From Actinomycetales bacterium (GTDB taxonomy: Bacteria; Actinomycetota; Actinomycetes; Nanopelagicales; Nanopelagicaceae), in the NCBI GenBank assembly GCA_018969585.1, contig JAGWYB010000003.1, forward strand, positions 1-58,342: a stretch of 58,342 nucleotides of DNA, given 5' to 3'. Every line of letters begins with the position of its first letter. The stretch's first letter is position 1. A program made the position numbers and the translations under genes. The notes under the pieces are model-generated. The model did not search any database. It saw nothing but the letters and a program-made list of their open reading frames with translations, and was not told the DNA's origin. Shown piece by piece: positions 16,566 to 24,289 of the stretch.

Positions 16566-18062
16566 ATGACCAAGATCAGCGCGAGTGAATCTCCAACATC
16601 AGATGTCATCGTTATTGGTCTGGCAAAAATTGAGGGCAAGGGTGGCGTAACCACTGCGGTTCGACCAGTAAGTTCTAATTTCAAGCTTGATGAAAACTTG
16701 CTAATAAAGACCCTCGCTGAACTCGGGGCAACCGGGGCAAAGAACGAGGTTCTAAAGATTCCTGGCGTCAACCAAAAACTACTAGTGGTGACTGGCCTGG
16801 GAGTGCACTCCGATAATTACAGCCATGAAACGCTCCGTGCAGCTGCCGGAGCAGCGGCAAGATCGCTAGCCGGAATCAAAAAAGCTACCTTCTCTCTTCC
16901 GCATAAAGATTCGATTGGATTCGCCGCGATAGCCGAGGGCGCGCTGCTTGGTTCTTATTCCTTCGATAAATTTCGCGGAAAGACAAAAAATGATCAGAAG
17001 GCACCTTTAACTGCAATCGAAATACATACTCGTTTTGGCCGAGAGAAATCTATTTTGCGTCGCGCCGAAATTCTCGCAAAAAATACCCATCTGGTTCGAG
17101 ATCTGATTAATACTCCACCTAGCCACTTAACGCCGATCTCGTTCTGTGAAGAAATTCGTTCACTTGCCAAGCAGTTTTCGTTAAAAGTTGAGATTACTTC
17201 CGATAGCCAACTAAGGAAGTTAGGTTACGGCGGAATAATTGGTGTTGGACAAGGATCCGCAAACCCGCCACGACTATTACATATTTCTTACCAACCCAAG
17301 AGCGCCAAAAAATCAATGGCATTTATCGGTAAAGGAATCACTTTTGATACTGGCGGACTCGCACTTAAACCTGCTCAAGGAATGGAGGCGATGAAATCTG
17401 ATATGAGTGGCGCGGCTGCTGTCTGCGCCGCGATTCTTGCAATTGCAGAATTAAAGTTGCCGATACGAATTGATGCTTGGGCTCCTCTCGCAGAGAATAT
17501 GGTTAGCGATAACGCAACTCGACCGAGCGATGTAATCAAAATATACGGTGGCAAGACTGTGGAAGTGCTAAATCCGGATGCAGAGGGTCGGTTAATACTC
17601 GCTGATGTGTTAGTTCGCGCAGCCGAAGTCGGCCATGCCGATAAGAAAAGAAAATTTGAAGGTTTGGTTGATGTCGCTACTCTCACCGGTGCTCAGGTAG
17701 TTGCGCTCGGAACGAGGACGAGCGCTGTCATGACTAACGACGACGCGTTTTCTAAGAAATTTTTAGCGTGCGCTGACTCAACCGGCGAATTGTTCTGGCC
17801 TATGCCACTCCCCGAAGATCTGCGAGCTTCTTTAGATTCACCTGTTGCGGATATCGCAAATATCGGTGAACGAATGGGAGGGATGTTGGTGGCAGGACTC
17901 TTTTTGAGAGATTTCGTAGCGCCAGAGACTCCTTGGCTACACCTAGATATTGCGGGACCGGCCTACAACGAGAAACATCCTCACGGATACACCCCCGTGG
18001 GCGGTACAGGTGTCGCACTTCGCACTCTCGTTGCGCTCGCAGAATTAACTGCCCGCCGCTAG
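16566..18062 (+). CDS. pepA: Leucyl aminopeptidase (M17)
   Basis: A 498-residue cytosolic M17 aminopeptidase with two metal ions, used in peptide turnover. Metal and catalytic residues are clear: Lys256 and Asp261 (GKGITFDTGG), Lys268, Asp279, Asp338 and Glu340 (NPDAEGRL, a Pro in place of the usual Thr), and Arg342. The N-terminal third is the variable macro-like domain. In M. tuberculosis the orthologue pepB (Rv2213) also lies between gcvT and the E2 gene. The promoter is shared with gcvT. Confidence 0.95.
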   Translation: MTKISASESPTSDVIVIGLAKIEGKGGVTTAVRPVSSNFKLDENLLIKTLAELGATGAKNEVLKIPGVNQKLLVVTGLGVHSDNYSHETLRAAAGAAARSLAGIKKATFSLPHKDSIGFAAIAEGALLGSYSFDKFRGKTKNDQKAPLTAIEIHTRFGREKSILRRAEILAKNTHLVRDLINTPPSHLTPISFCEEIRSLAKQFSLKVEITSDSQLRKLGYGGIIGVGQGSANPPRLLHISYQPKSAKKSMAFIGKGITFDTGGLALKPAQGMEAMKSDMSGAAAVCAAILAIAELKLPIRIDAWAPLAENMVSDNATRPSDVIKIYGGKTVEVLNPDAEGRLILADVLVRAAEVGHADKKRKFEGLVDVATLTGAQVVALGTRTSAVMTNDDAFSKKFLACADSTGELFWPMPLPEDLRASLDSPVADIANIGERMGGMLVAGLFLRDFVAPETPWLHLDIAGPAYNEKHPHGYTPVGGTGVALRTLVALAELTARR

Positions 18063-18125
18063 TGCTGGCAGGATAGGACTACGGGCCTGGTTTGGAATCG
18101 GCAAGAGAAGAGCAGGAGAACTTAG

Positions 18126-19493
18126 TTGGCTAATTTTGATCTAGTAATCCTTGGCGGCGGCAGCGGTGGTTACGCCTGCGCTCTGCGCGCATCGCAACTT
18201 GGATTATCAGTTGTGCTTATCGAGAAAGAAAAGCTGGGCGGCACCTGCCTCCACCGCGGCTGCATCCCAACTAAAGCCCTTCTTCACTCAGGCGAAATTG
18301 CAGATAACGCAAGAGACGCCGCCGAATTTGGCGTGAAAGCTGAATTTCATTCGATTGATATGGCTGGCGTTAACTCATATAAAGATGGCGTCATCGCCCG
18401 TCTCCACAAAGGACTCCAAGGATTAGTTAAATCTCGCGGTATTACTTATGTAGAAGGACTCGGAAAGTTAGTCTCAAAAGATACGATTGAAGTTAATGGC
18501 GAGAAATATGTTGGAAAAAATATTGTTTTAGCTACAGGTTCATATGCCAAAACGCTTCCCGGGCTAGAGATTGATGGTGAGCGAATAATCACCAGCGATC
18601 ATGCACTTCACATGGAGAAAGTTCCGAAGTCGGTAATTGTGTTAGGCGGCGGAGTCATCGGATGCGAATTTGCATCAGTGTGGCGTTCATTTGGCGCAGA
18701 AGTCACGATTATCGAAGCTCTGCCTCATCTAGTAGCACTCGAGGATGAATCTTCAAGTAAGCAACTAGAGAGAGCCTTTAGAAAACGTGGCATAAATTTT
18801 GAATTGGGAACGAAGTTTAAGAGCGCAACTAAATCCAAGAAAGATGTGACAGTCACGCTAGAAGATGGCAAGACTTTTTCTGCTGAAGTATTACTCGTTG
18901 CAGTCGGTCGCGGCCCAGTATCTGAGAATCTTGGGTATGAGAACGCCGGGGTAAAAATTGAGCGTGGATATGTAATTGTCGATGAAAAATGTCGAACAAA
19001 CGTACCGGGCATTTGGGCGGTCGGAGATTTGATTCCAACTCTTCAGTTAGCGCATGTGGGCTTCGCGGAAGGAATCCTGGTCGCAGAAGAGATTGCCGGC
19101 CTTAACCCTCGACCAATTAATTACGACGGAGTTCCAAGAGTTACTTACTCGGAGCCGGAAGTTGCATCTGTTGGCTTGACTACGGCCGGCGCGAAAGCGC
19201 GCGGACTAGATGTAGTTGAATTAAATTATGATTTAGCCGGAAATGGAAAAGCCCAGATCTTGAAGACCGCTGGCTCAATTAAATTAGTAGCGCAAAAAGA
19301 TGGTCCCATTCTCGGGATACACATGGTTGGTTCTCGAGTTGGCGAACTCTTAGCTGAGGCTCAATTAATTTTTAATTGGCAAGCAGAAGCCATTGATGTT
19401 GCGCCGTTAATTCATGCCCACCCAACTCTCTCCGAGGCGATGGGAGAAGCCCACCTAGCTCTAGCTGGCAAACCACTCCATGCACATGGATAA
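18126..19493 (+). CDS. lpdA: Dihydrolipoyl dehydrogenase (E3)
   Basis: A 455-residue FAD flavoprotein that reoxidises dihydrolipoyl groups of 2-oxoacid dehydrogenases and glycine cleavage. It has the FAD motif GGGSGGYACA (10-19), redox disulfide Cys41/Cys46 (GGTCLHRGCIPTK), the NAD motif GGGVIGCEFA and the C-terminal His-Glu block HAHPTLSEAM. The TTG start is supported by a good Shine-Dalgarno (AGGAGA at 18114-18119, 6 bases away), unlike the leaderless genes nearby. It forms an operon with the E2 gene 26 bases downstream. Confidence 0.95.
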   Translation: MANFDLVILGGGSGGYACALRASQLGLSVVLIEKEKLGGTCLHRGCIPTKALLHSGEIADNARDAAEFGVKAEFHSIDMAGVNSYKDGVIARLHKGLQGLVKSRGITYVEGLGKLVSKDTIEVNGEKYVGKNIVLATGSYAKTLPGLEIDGERIITSDHALHMEKVPKSVIVLGGGVIGCEFASVWRSFGAEVTIIEALPHLVALEDESSSKQLERAFRKRGINFELGTKFKSATKSKKDVTVTLEDGKTFSAEVLLVAVGRGPVSENLGYENAGVKIERGYVIVDEKCRTNVPGIWAVGDLIPTLQLAHVGFAEGILVAEEIAGLNPRPINYDGVPRVTYSEPEVASVGLTTAGAKARGLDVVELNYDLAGNGKAQILKTAGSIKLVAQKDGPILGIHMVGSRVGELLAEAQLIFNWQAEAIDVAPLIHAHPTLSEAMGEAHLALAGKPLHAHG

Positions 19494-19519
19494 TCAGATT
19501 ACGGATTGGAGAATATGAG

Positions 19520-21226
19520 ATGACTTTTTCGGTGAAGATGCCAGCCTTGGGCGAGAGCGTCACTGAAGGAACTGTCACGCGTTGGCTAAAGGCTGAGGGT
19601 GATCAGGTTGCACTCGATGAACCGCTGCTAGAAGTTTCTACAGATAAAGTCGATACTGAAATTCCATCACCCGCAGCCGGAGTTCTGGAAAAAATTGTGG
19701 TCTCTGTTGATCAAACTGTGGCAGTGGGAGCTGAGTTGGCTCTAATTGCAGATGGCGCAAGTAGTTCAGCCCCGACACCTGTGATTGAGAAACCAGCAGC
19801 ACCACCTGTTGTTGAAAAGCCAGTGGCAGCGCCAATTCCAGCGCCTGCAAATACTCAAAACGTAAGTTCTAGCGCAGCAACAATTGTGGCAATGCCGGCG
19901 CTCGGTGAATCAGTCTCCGAGGGAACAGTAACCCGTTGGTTAAAGTCTGTCGGAGATCAAGTAAATGTAGATGAGCCACTTCTAGAAGTTTCCACCGACA
20001 AAGTTGATACTGAAATTCCATCGCCGGCCACGGGAATTCTTCTCTCAATTGATGCCCCCGTGGATTCCACAGTTCCGGTCGGCGCTCGCTTAGCTTCAAT
20101 TGGCTCCAGCCAATCCACGCCACAAACTTCTTCCGTGAAAACTCCGGCGCCAAGTGCCCCGGTCTCAAGCCCAGTAGGCACTAGCCAGGCACCTAGTGCG
20201 CCTCCCGCGCAACCACAGATTCAAACTCCTCAAGTTTCTGCTCCACAAAACGTCGCGACGACAAAATCCATGACCAAATCAAATGGTGCGCTAGTCGATG
20301 CTTATGTGACACCAATTGTTAGAAAACTCGCTAATGAAAATGGCGTCGATCTTGCGAAGGTAAAGGGAACCGGAGTTGGTGGGCGAATTCGAAAAGAAGA
20401 TGTGCTCTCTTCGGTAGCAAAACCGAATATCTCCCCTTCGCCAGTAATCGTTAATCCTCCAGCATCAAGCCCAGCTCAAAGTTACTCAAAGCCAGTTGCT
20501 GCCTCACCGCTTCGTGGGACAAAAGTTACAATGACGCGGCTTCGCAAGGTAATTGCAGCTCGAATGTTGGAATCGCTTCAAGTAAGCGCCCAATTAACAA
20601 CTGTCATCGAAGTAGATATAACTCGTATTGCCAGGTTGCGCGAACAATCTAAAGCAAACTTCGAAAGTCGCGAAGGCGTAAAGCTGAGCTTCCTCCCATT
20701 CTTTGCGGTTGCAGTATGCGAAGCGCTAAAAGTTCATCCGGTACTTAATTCATCTGTTGAAGGTGATGAAATTACATATCATGCGGCGGAACACCTTGGC
20801 ATTGCAGTTGATACCGAACGCGGTTTGCTAGTCCCTGTTATTCGCGATGCTGGCGACCTAAATATGGGCGGTATCGCGCGAAAGATTGCTGATGTTGCAG
20901 CGCGGACTAGAGATAATAAAATCTCTCCTGATGAATTAGGTGGTGGAACTTTCACCATTACAAATACGGGTTCCCGCGGCGCGCTCTTTGACACGCCAAT
21001 TATTAATCAACCACAGGTTGCGATACTTGGTATTGGTTCTGTTGTGAAACGACCAATGGTCGTAAAGGGTGAAGATGGCGGCGAAACAATTGCCATTAGA
21101 TCTATGGTCTATTTGGCGCTTTCCTATGATCATCGCATCGTAGATGGCGCTGATGCTGCTCGTTTTCTCGCTACTCTGAAAGAGCGTCTCGAAGCAGGAA
21201 GATTCGATTCGGATTTAGGACTGTAG
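19520..21226 (+). CDS. sucB: 2-oxoacid dehydrogenase E2 with two lipoyl domains
   Basis: A 568-residue dihydrolipoyl acyltransferase. Two lipoyl domains (about 3-78 and 121-196, lipoyl Lys43 and Lys161 in STDKVDTEIPSP) are joined by Ala/Pro-rich linkers, followed by a peripheral-subunit-binding domain (about 262-298) and a catalytic domain with His538 and Asp542 (SYDHRIVDG). Actinobacterial genes annotated sucB usually encode the E2 of pyruvate dehydrogenase (DlaT, Rv2215), sometimes shared with 2-oxoglutarate dehydrogenase; sequence alone does not decide. E1 is not in the window. Lipoylation genes lipB and lipA lie 5 kb downstream. Confidence 0.94.
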   Translation: MTFSVKMPALGESVTEGTVTRWLKAEGDQVALDEPLLEVSTDKVDTEIPSPAAGVLEKIVVSVDQTVAVGAELALIADGASSSAPTPVIEKPAAPPVVEKPVAAPIPAPANTQNVSSSAATIVAMPALGESVSEGTVTRWLKSVGDQVNVDEPLLEVSTDKVDTEIPSPATGILLSIDAPVDSTVPVGARLASIGSSQSTPQTSSVKTPAPSAPVSSPVGTSQAPSAPPAQPQIQTPQVSAPQNVATTKSMTKSNGALVDAYVTPIVRKLANENGVDLAKVKGTGVGGRIRKEDVLSSVAKPNISPSPVIVNPPASSPAQSYSKPVAASPLRGTKVTMTRLRKVIAARMLESLQVSAQLTTVIEVDITRIARLREQSKANFESREGVKLSFLPFFAVAVCEALKVHPVLNSSVEGDEITYHAAEHLGIAVDTERGLLVPVIRDAGDLNMGGIARKIADVAARTRDNKISPDELGGGTFTITNTGSRGALFDTPIINQPQVAILGIGSVVKRPMVVKGEDGGETIAIRSMVYLALSYDHRIVDGADAARFLATLKERLEAGRFDSDLGL

Positions 21227-22122
21227 TGGCGCTCCCTCCACAACGAATTGCCATTACTGGCGCTACCGGAATGATCGGCGCCGCACTCCTGGGCCACTTA
21301 AAGTCTGAAGGTCACACTGTTCAGAAGTTAGTACGACGAAAACCCATTTCTTCTGATGAAGTTTTCTGGGATCCCAAGAGAGGCGAGATCGACCTAGCTT
21401 CACTTGAGGGCGTAGACGCGTTAATTCACCTTGCGGGCGCCAATGTTGGAGATAAACGTTGGAGCAAGAGTTACCGAGCTGAAATATTGAATTCGCGATT
21501 ACTTGGAACCACAACTATCGCCAACGCGGTTACCCAGCTAAAACCTTCGGTATTCATCTCAGCGAGTGCAATTGGATGGTACGGCGAAACTGGAAATCGC
21601 GCTGTTACTGAAAGTGACCGACCAGGAGATGATTTCTTAGCCGCAGTATGTAAAGAATGGGAAGCTGCAGCGGATTTAGCAAAAGATGTACGAACTGTAA
21701 AACTTCGAACAGGTTTAGTTCTTGAACCAAATAGCGGTGCACTTGGCAAGATGCTGCCTTTATTCCGCCTTGGATTGGGCGGAAAACTTGGCAGCGGCCG
21801 ACAATGGTGGTCCTGGATTACTCTTCATGATCAGATTCGAGCAATCTGTTACCTACTAGAAAGTGATATTTCTGGCGCAGTTAATTTAACCTCGCCAAAT
21901 CCGGCAACGAATCAAGAGTTCACTTCAGCCTTAGCAAGAGCGCTCCGCCGACCAGCTCTATTCCCCGTCCCGAGCATTGCGCTAAAAATCGTTTTAGGTG
22001 GGTTCTCAACTGAAGTTTTGGGATCTAAACGAGTGCTTCCTCAAAAGTTAACCGATGCTGGTTTTGTCTTTGATTTTCCGCATCTTGCGCCAGCGCTCGA
22101 TGCGCTTATTGAGAAGAATTAA
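21226..22122 (+). CDS. TIGR01777 family NAD-dependent epimerase-like protein
   Basis: A 298-residue extended-SDR-like protein with an N-terminal nucleotide-binding loop (ITGATGMIGAALLGHL) and the family blocks SASAIGWYG and KLRTGLVLEP; the C-terminal part matches DUF1731. It corresponds to M. tuberculosis Rv2216 and E. coli YfcH. No reaction has been established for the family. The GTG start overlaps the E2 stop by one base, so it is co-translated with E2, an association conserved across Actinobacteria. Confidence 0.88.
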   Translation: MALPPQRIAITGATGMIGAALLGHLKSEGHTVQKLVRRKPISSDEVFWDPKRGEIDLASLEGVDALIHLAGANVGDKRWSKSYRAEILNSRLLGTTTIANAVTQLKPSVFISASAIGWYGETGNRAVTESDRPGDDFLAAVCKEWEAAADLAKDVRTVKLRTGLVLEPNSGALGKMLPLFRLGLGGKLGSGRQWWSWITLHDQIRAICYLLESDISGAVNLTSPNPATNQEFTSALARALRRPALFPVPSIALKIVLGGFSTEVLGSKRVLPQKLTDAGFVFDFPHLAPALDALIEKN

Positions 22123-23273
22123 TATTGAAACGAACTAATCGCATTCGCAACTAGTTTCCCGCTGAGCAAGGCGCCCTGTTGCGAAGGCGTAGTGCGCCAA
22201 TCACCAGCACACCAAATGCCCGCAACTCTTAATTCATCAACCATTGCGCTCTTAGAACCTTTAAAAGGTAGCGAATAAGGAATCTCCCTCTTTGTTATCA
22301 ATCTCCAATGTTGAGTCTCCACGCTCCAGAGTTTTGATAGATGGCTCCTCACCGAAAATTCACTTGCTGACTGTAAGGTTGTTGCCGCCACCAGTGTTCG
22401 ACCAGATGGTGCAAAGCTAGGCGCAACATTTGATAGCGCAATTGAATTTACAACTGGACCTTCACTGCCTACGCGCAGAAATTTACTTGTTATGGTTCCT
22501 TCGGCAATATCAAAATACCAAGTCTCACTGTAATTCATTTTCGGCATATTCAGTTCGAGCAATCTGCTCGCAGTAATTGGATCGGTTGCAACAACAACTG
22601 TGTCAGCTGAAATTTCACCTCGCGTTGTGGAAACTGTTCGCTCCGTAACAGATTTCACTTCAACATTAAACTCGATATCCAGACCCGCTGCGAGCGCCTC
22701 AGAAACTCGACCAACGCCACCATCAATTAGTACTGGATTGCCTTTAATAAACCAATGTATCAACTCTCGAGCCACTCGATTTGAAACTGATGAAACATCA
22801 GTTAAAACGACTCCATCTAAAAATGGCTTTAAAAGATTTGTAAAAAGATTTGGGAAATCCCCGAGCGCTTCACCAAAAGTCTTATCTTCAGTCGCCCGGC
22901 GAAGATATCCGAGAAAAGATAACTTCTCAAAGGTAGAGCCGAATTTGGCGGAGAGTAGATCAGGAATGAACCGAAGATCACTTCGCGGATCGCCAACTTT
23001 ATAAATTCGATTCGTTTCAACTATTTCAAGGCCTTTAGCTAATTTGAAACTTGCTAGTCCATCCATGATGGCGGTTTCACGTAATTCGGCATAAGCGGGA
23101 TTTACAACCTGGAAACCGTTATCGATCGTAAAGCCGTCCACAAAATCCGATGTGATACGGCCACCAGGCCGATCACTCTTTTCTAGAACCTGGACGCTAA
23201 AACCTCTCTCTTGAAGAACGCGGGCACAATTCATTCCAGCCCATCCCGCACCACAAATCACCGCCTGCGGCAT
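22119..23273 (-). CDS. NAD(P)/FAD-dependent oxidoreductase (phytoene-desaturase-like)
   Basis: A 384-residue flavoprotein of the amine-oxidase / phytoene-desaturase type. The N-terminal FAD motif ICGAGWAGMNCARVL is followed by EKSDRPGGR, and the C-terminal FAD block is RVAGIWCAGDW. The ATG at 23271-23273 is preferred to an upstream start because it overlaps the stop of the preceding gene (TAATG) and places the FAD motif at the N-terminus. It is third in an MMPL / Gfo-Idh / FAD-oxidoreductase operon. The substrate is unknown; no carotenoid synthesis genes are nearby. Confidence 0.82.
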   Translation of the reverse strand: MPQAVICGAGWAGMNCARVLQERGFSVQVLEKSDRPGGRITSDFVDGFTIDNGFQVVNPAYAELRETAIMDGLASFKLAKGLEIVETNRIYKVGDPRSDLRFIPDLLSAKFGSTFEKLSFLGYLRRATEDKTFGEALGDFPNLFTNLLKPFLDGVVLTDVSSVSNRVARELIHWFIKGNPVLIDGGVGRVSEALAAGLDIEFNVEVKSVTERTVSTTRGEISADTVVVATDPITASRLLELNMPKMNYSETWYFDIAEGTITSKFLRVGSEGPVVNSIALSNVAPSFAPSGRTLVAATTLQSASEFSVRSHLSKLWSVETQHWRLITKREIPYSLPFKGSKSAMVDELRVAGIWCAGDWRTTPSQQGALLSGKLVANAISSFQY

Positions 23274-24289
23274 TATCTGAAGTTTTCCCACTCTCTTGCT
23301 TGGTCAATCATTCGAGCCACTGCAAGTGCAAATTCGCGATCAACAGGCATTTGTGAATTTGCTTTAAGAGCTTCTTTTACCCGTCGATAAAACTCAACGT
23401 AATTCCCGGCAACGCCTGGATGATTTATTGCCCCTTCGCCTTTCCAAATTTCAAATTCGCTCGTCGCTGCTTTTTTATCTTGCCAGCCAAATTCTTGCGG
23501 CTTCAAACCCGATCGCAACATTGCCTCTTGCGGATCTAATTCTCGACAGATTAGCGCCCCAGATCTTCCAAGAAGTCTAACCCGAGGCCCGGGTGCTCCC
23601 GATATGGAGCTGGCGCTCAAATGCGACTCTAGCCCCGATTCATGTTTAAGTATTAGAAAAACGTCGTCGTCAGAAACGTTTTTCACGCTTCTTATCGAAG
23701 AATATTTAAGTTCTGCCGGGCCAAATAAGTGAAGCGCTATCGAAATCAAATGCGTCTGAAGGTCAAGGAGAATTCCACCACCTTCAGCAGAATTAAGTGA
23801 CTCGCGCCAAGAATCTAGATTTGGTTCAGGCCGGAACCTTTCAAATCTAGACTCATATCTGAACAATTCGCCAATTGAATTTGCCGCAATTAACTCTTGT
23901 ATTGTCAAGGTGTCGCTATCAAAAAGTCGATTAAAAAATGCTGTTACTGGAACCCCTCGATTATCTGCGTAATCAAATAATTCAAGCGTTTCGAAATAAT
24001 TTCGGCCTACAGGCTTATCAACAACCACTGGAATTCCGGCATCAATTGCGAGTTTGGCATGTTCAACGTGAAATTCATTTGTAGAGGCAACTACGACTAA
24101 ATCAAGATCTTCCGCGACCAGCTCTTCTGTTGATGCGAGAATGGTTGCGAGTGGAAAATCTCGATGAGCTTCACCTCGCTTTTCAAGTGATCGTGAAGCG
24201 ATAGCAGCGATAAAGAAACCAGCTGATTGAAGTAAGGGAGCGTGAAAATAACGACCGGCTAGGCCGTATCCAATTACTCCAACTCGCAT
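23273..24289 (-). CDS. Gfo/Idh/MocA family oxidoreductase
   Basis: A 338-residue NAD(P)-dependent oxidoreductase. The Rossmann motif GYGLAG begins the protein, and the conserved catalytic Lys is in VVDKPVG. The C-terminal alpha/beta domain is family-typical. The ATG at 24287-24289 overlaps the MMPL stop (ATGA), so the 11 upstream residues of a longer reading are rejected. Family members act on sugars, inositols or cyclic polyols; the real substrate is not evident. It is the middle gene of a three-gene coupled operon. Confidence 0.85.
   Translation of the reverse strand: MRVGVIGYGLAGRYFHAPLLQSAGFFIAAIASRSLEKRGEAHRDFPLATILASTEELVAEDLDLVVVASTNEFHVEHAKLAIDAGIPVVVDKPVGRNYFETLELFDYADNRGVPVTAFFNRLFDSDTLTIQELIAANSIGELFRYESRFERFRPEPNLDSWRESLNSAEGGGILLDLQTHLISIALHLFGPAELKYSSIRSVKNVSDDDVFLILKHESGLESHLSASSISGAPGPRVRLLGRSGALICRELDPQEAMLRSGLKPQEFGWQDKKAATSEFEIWKGEGAINHPGVAGNYVEFYRRVKEALKANSQMPVDREFALAVARMIDQAREWENFR

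Noticed and set aside
18063-18125. Regulatory RNA or terminator between pepA and lpdA
   Set aside because: No stable inverted repeat is visible; only the Shine-Dalgarno of lpdA is supported.
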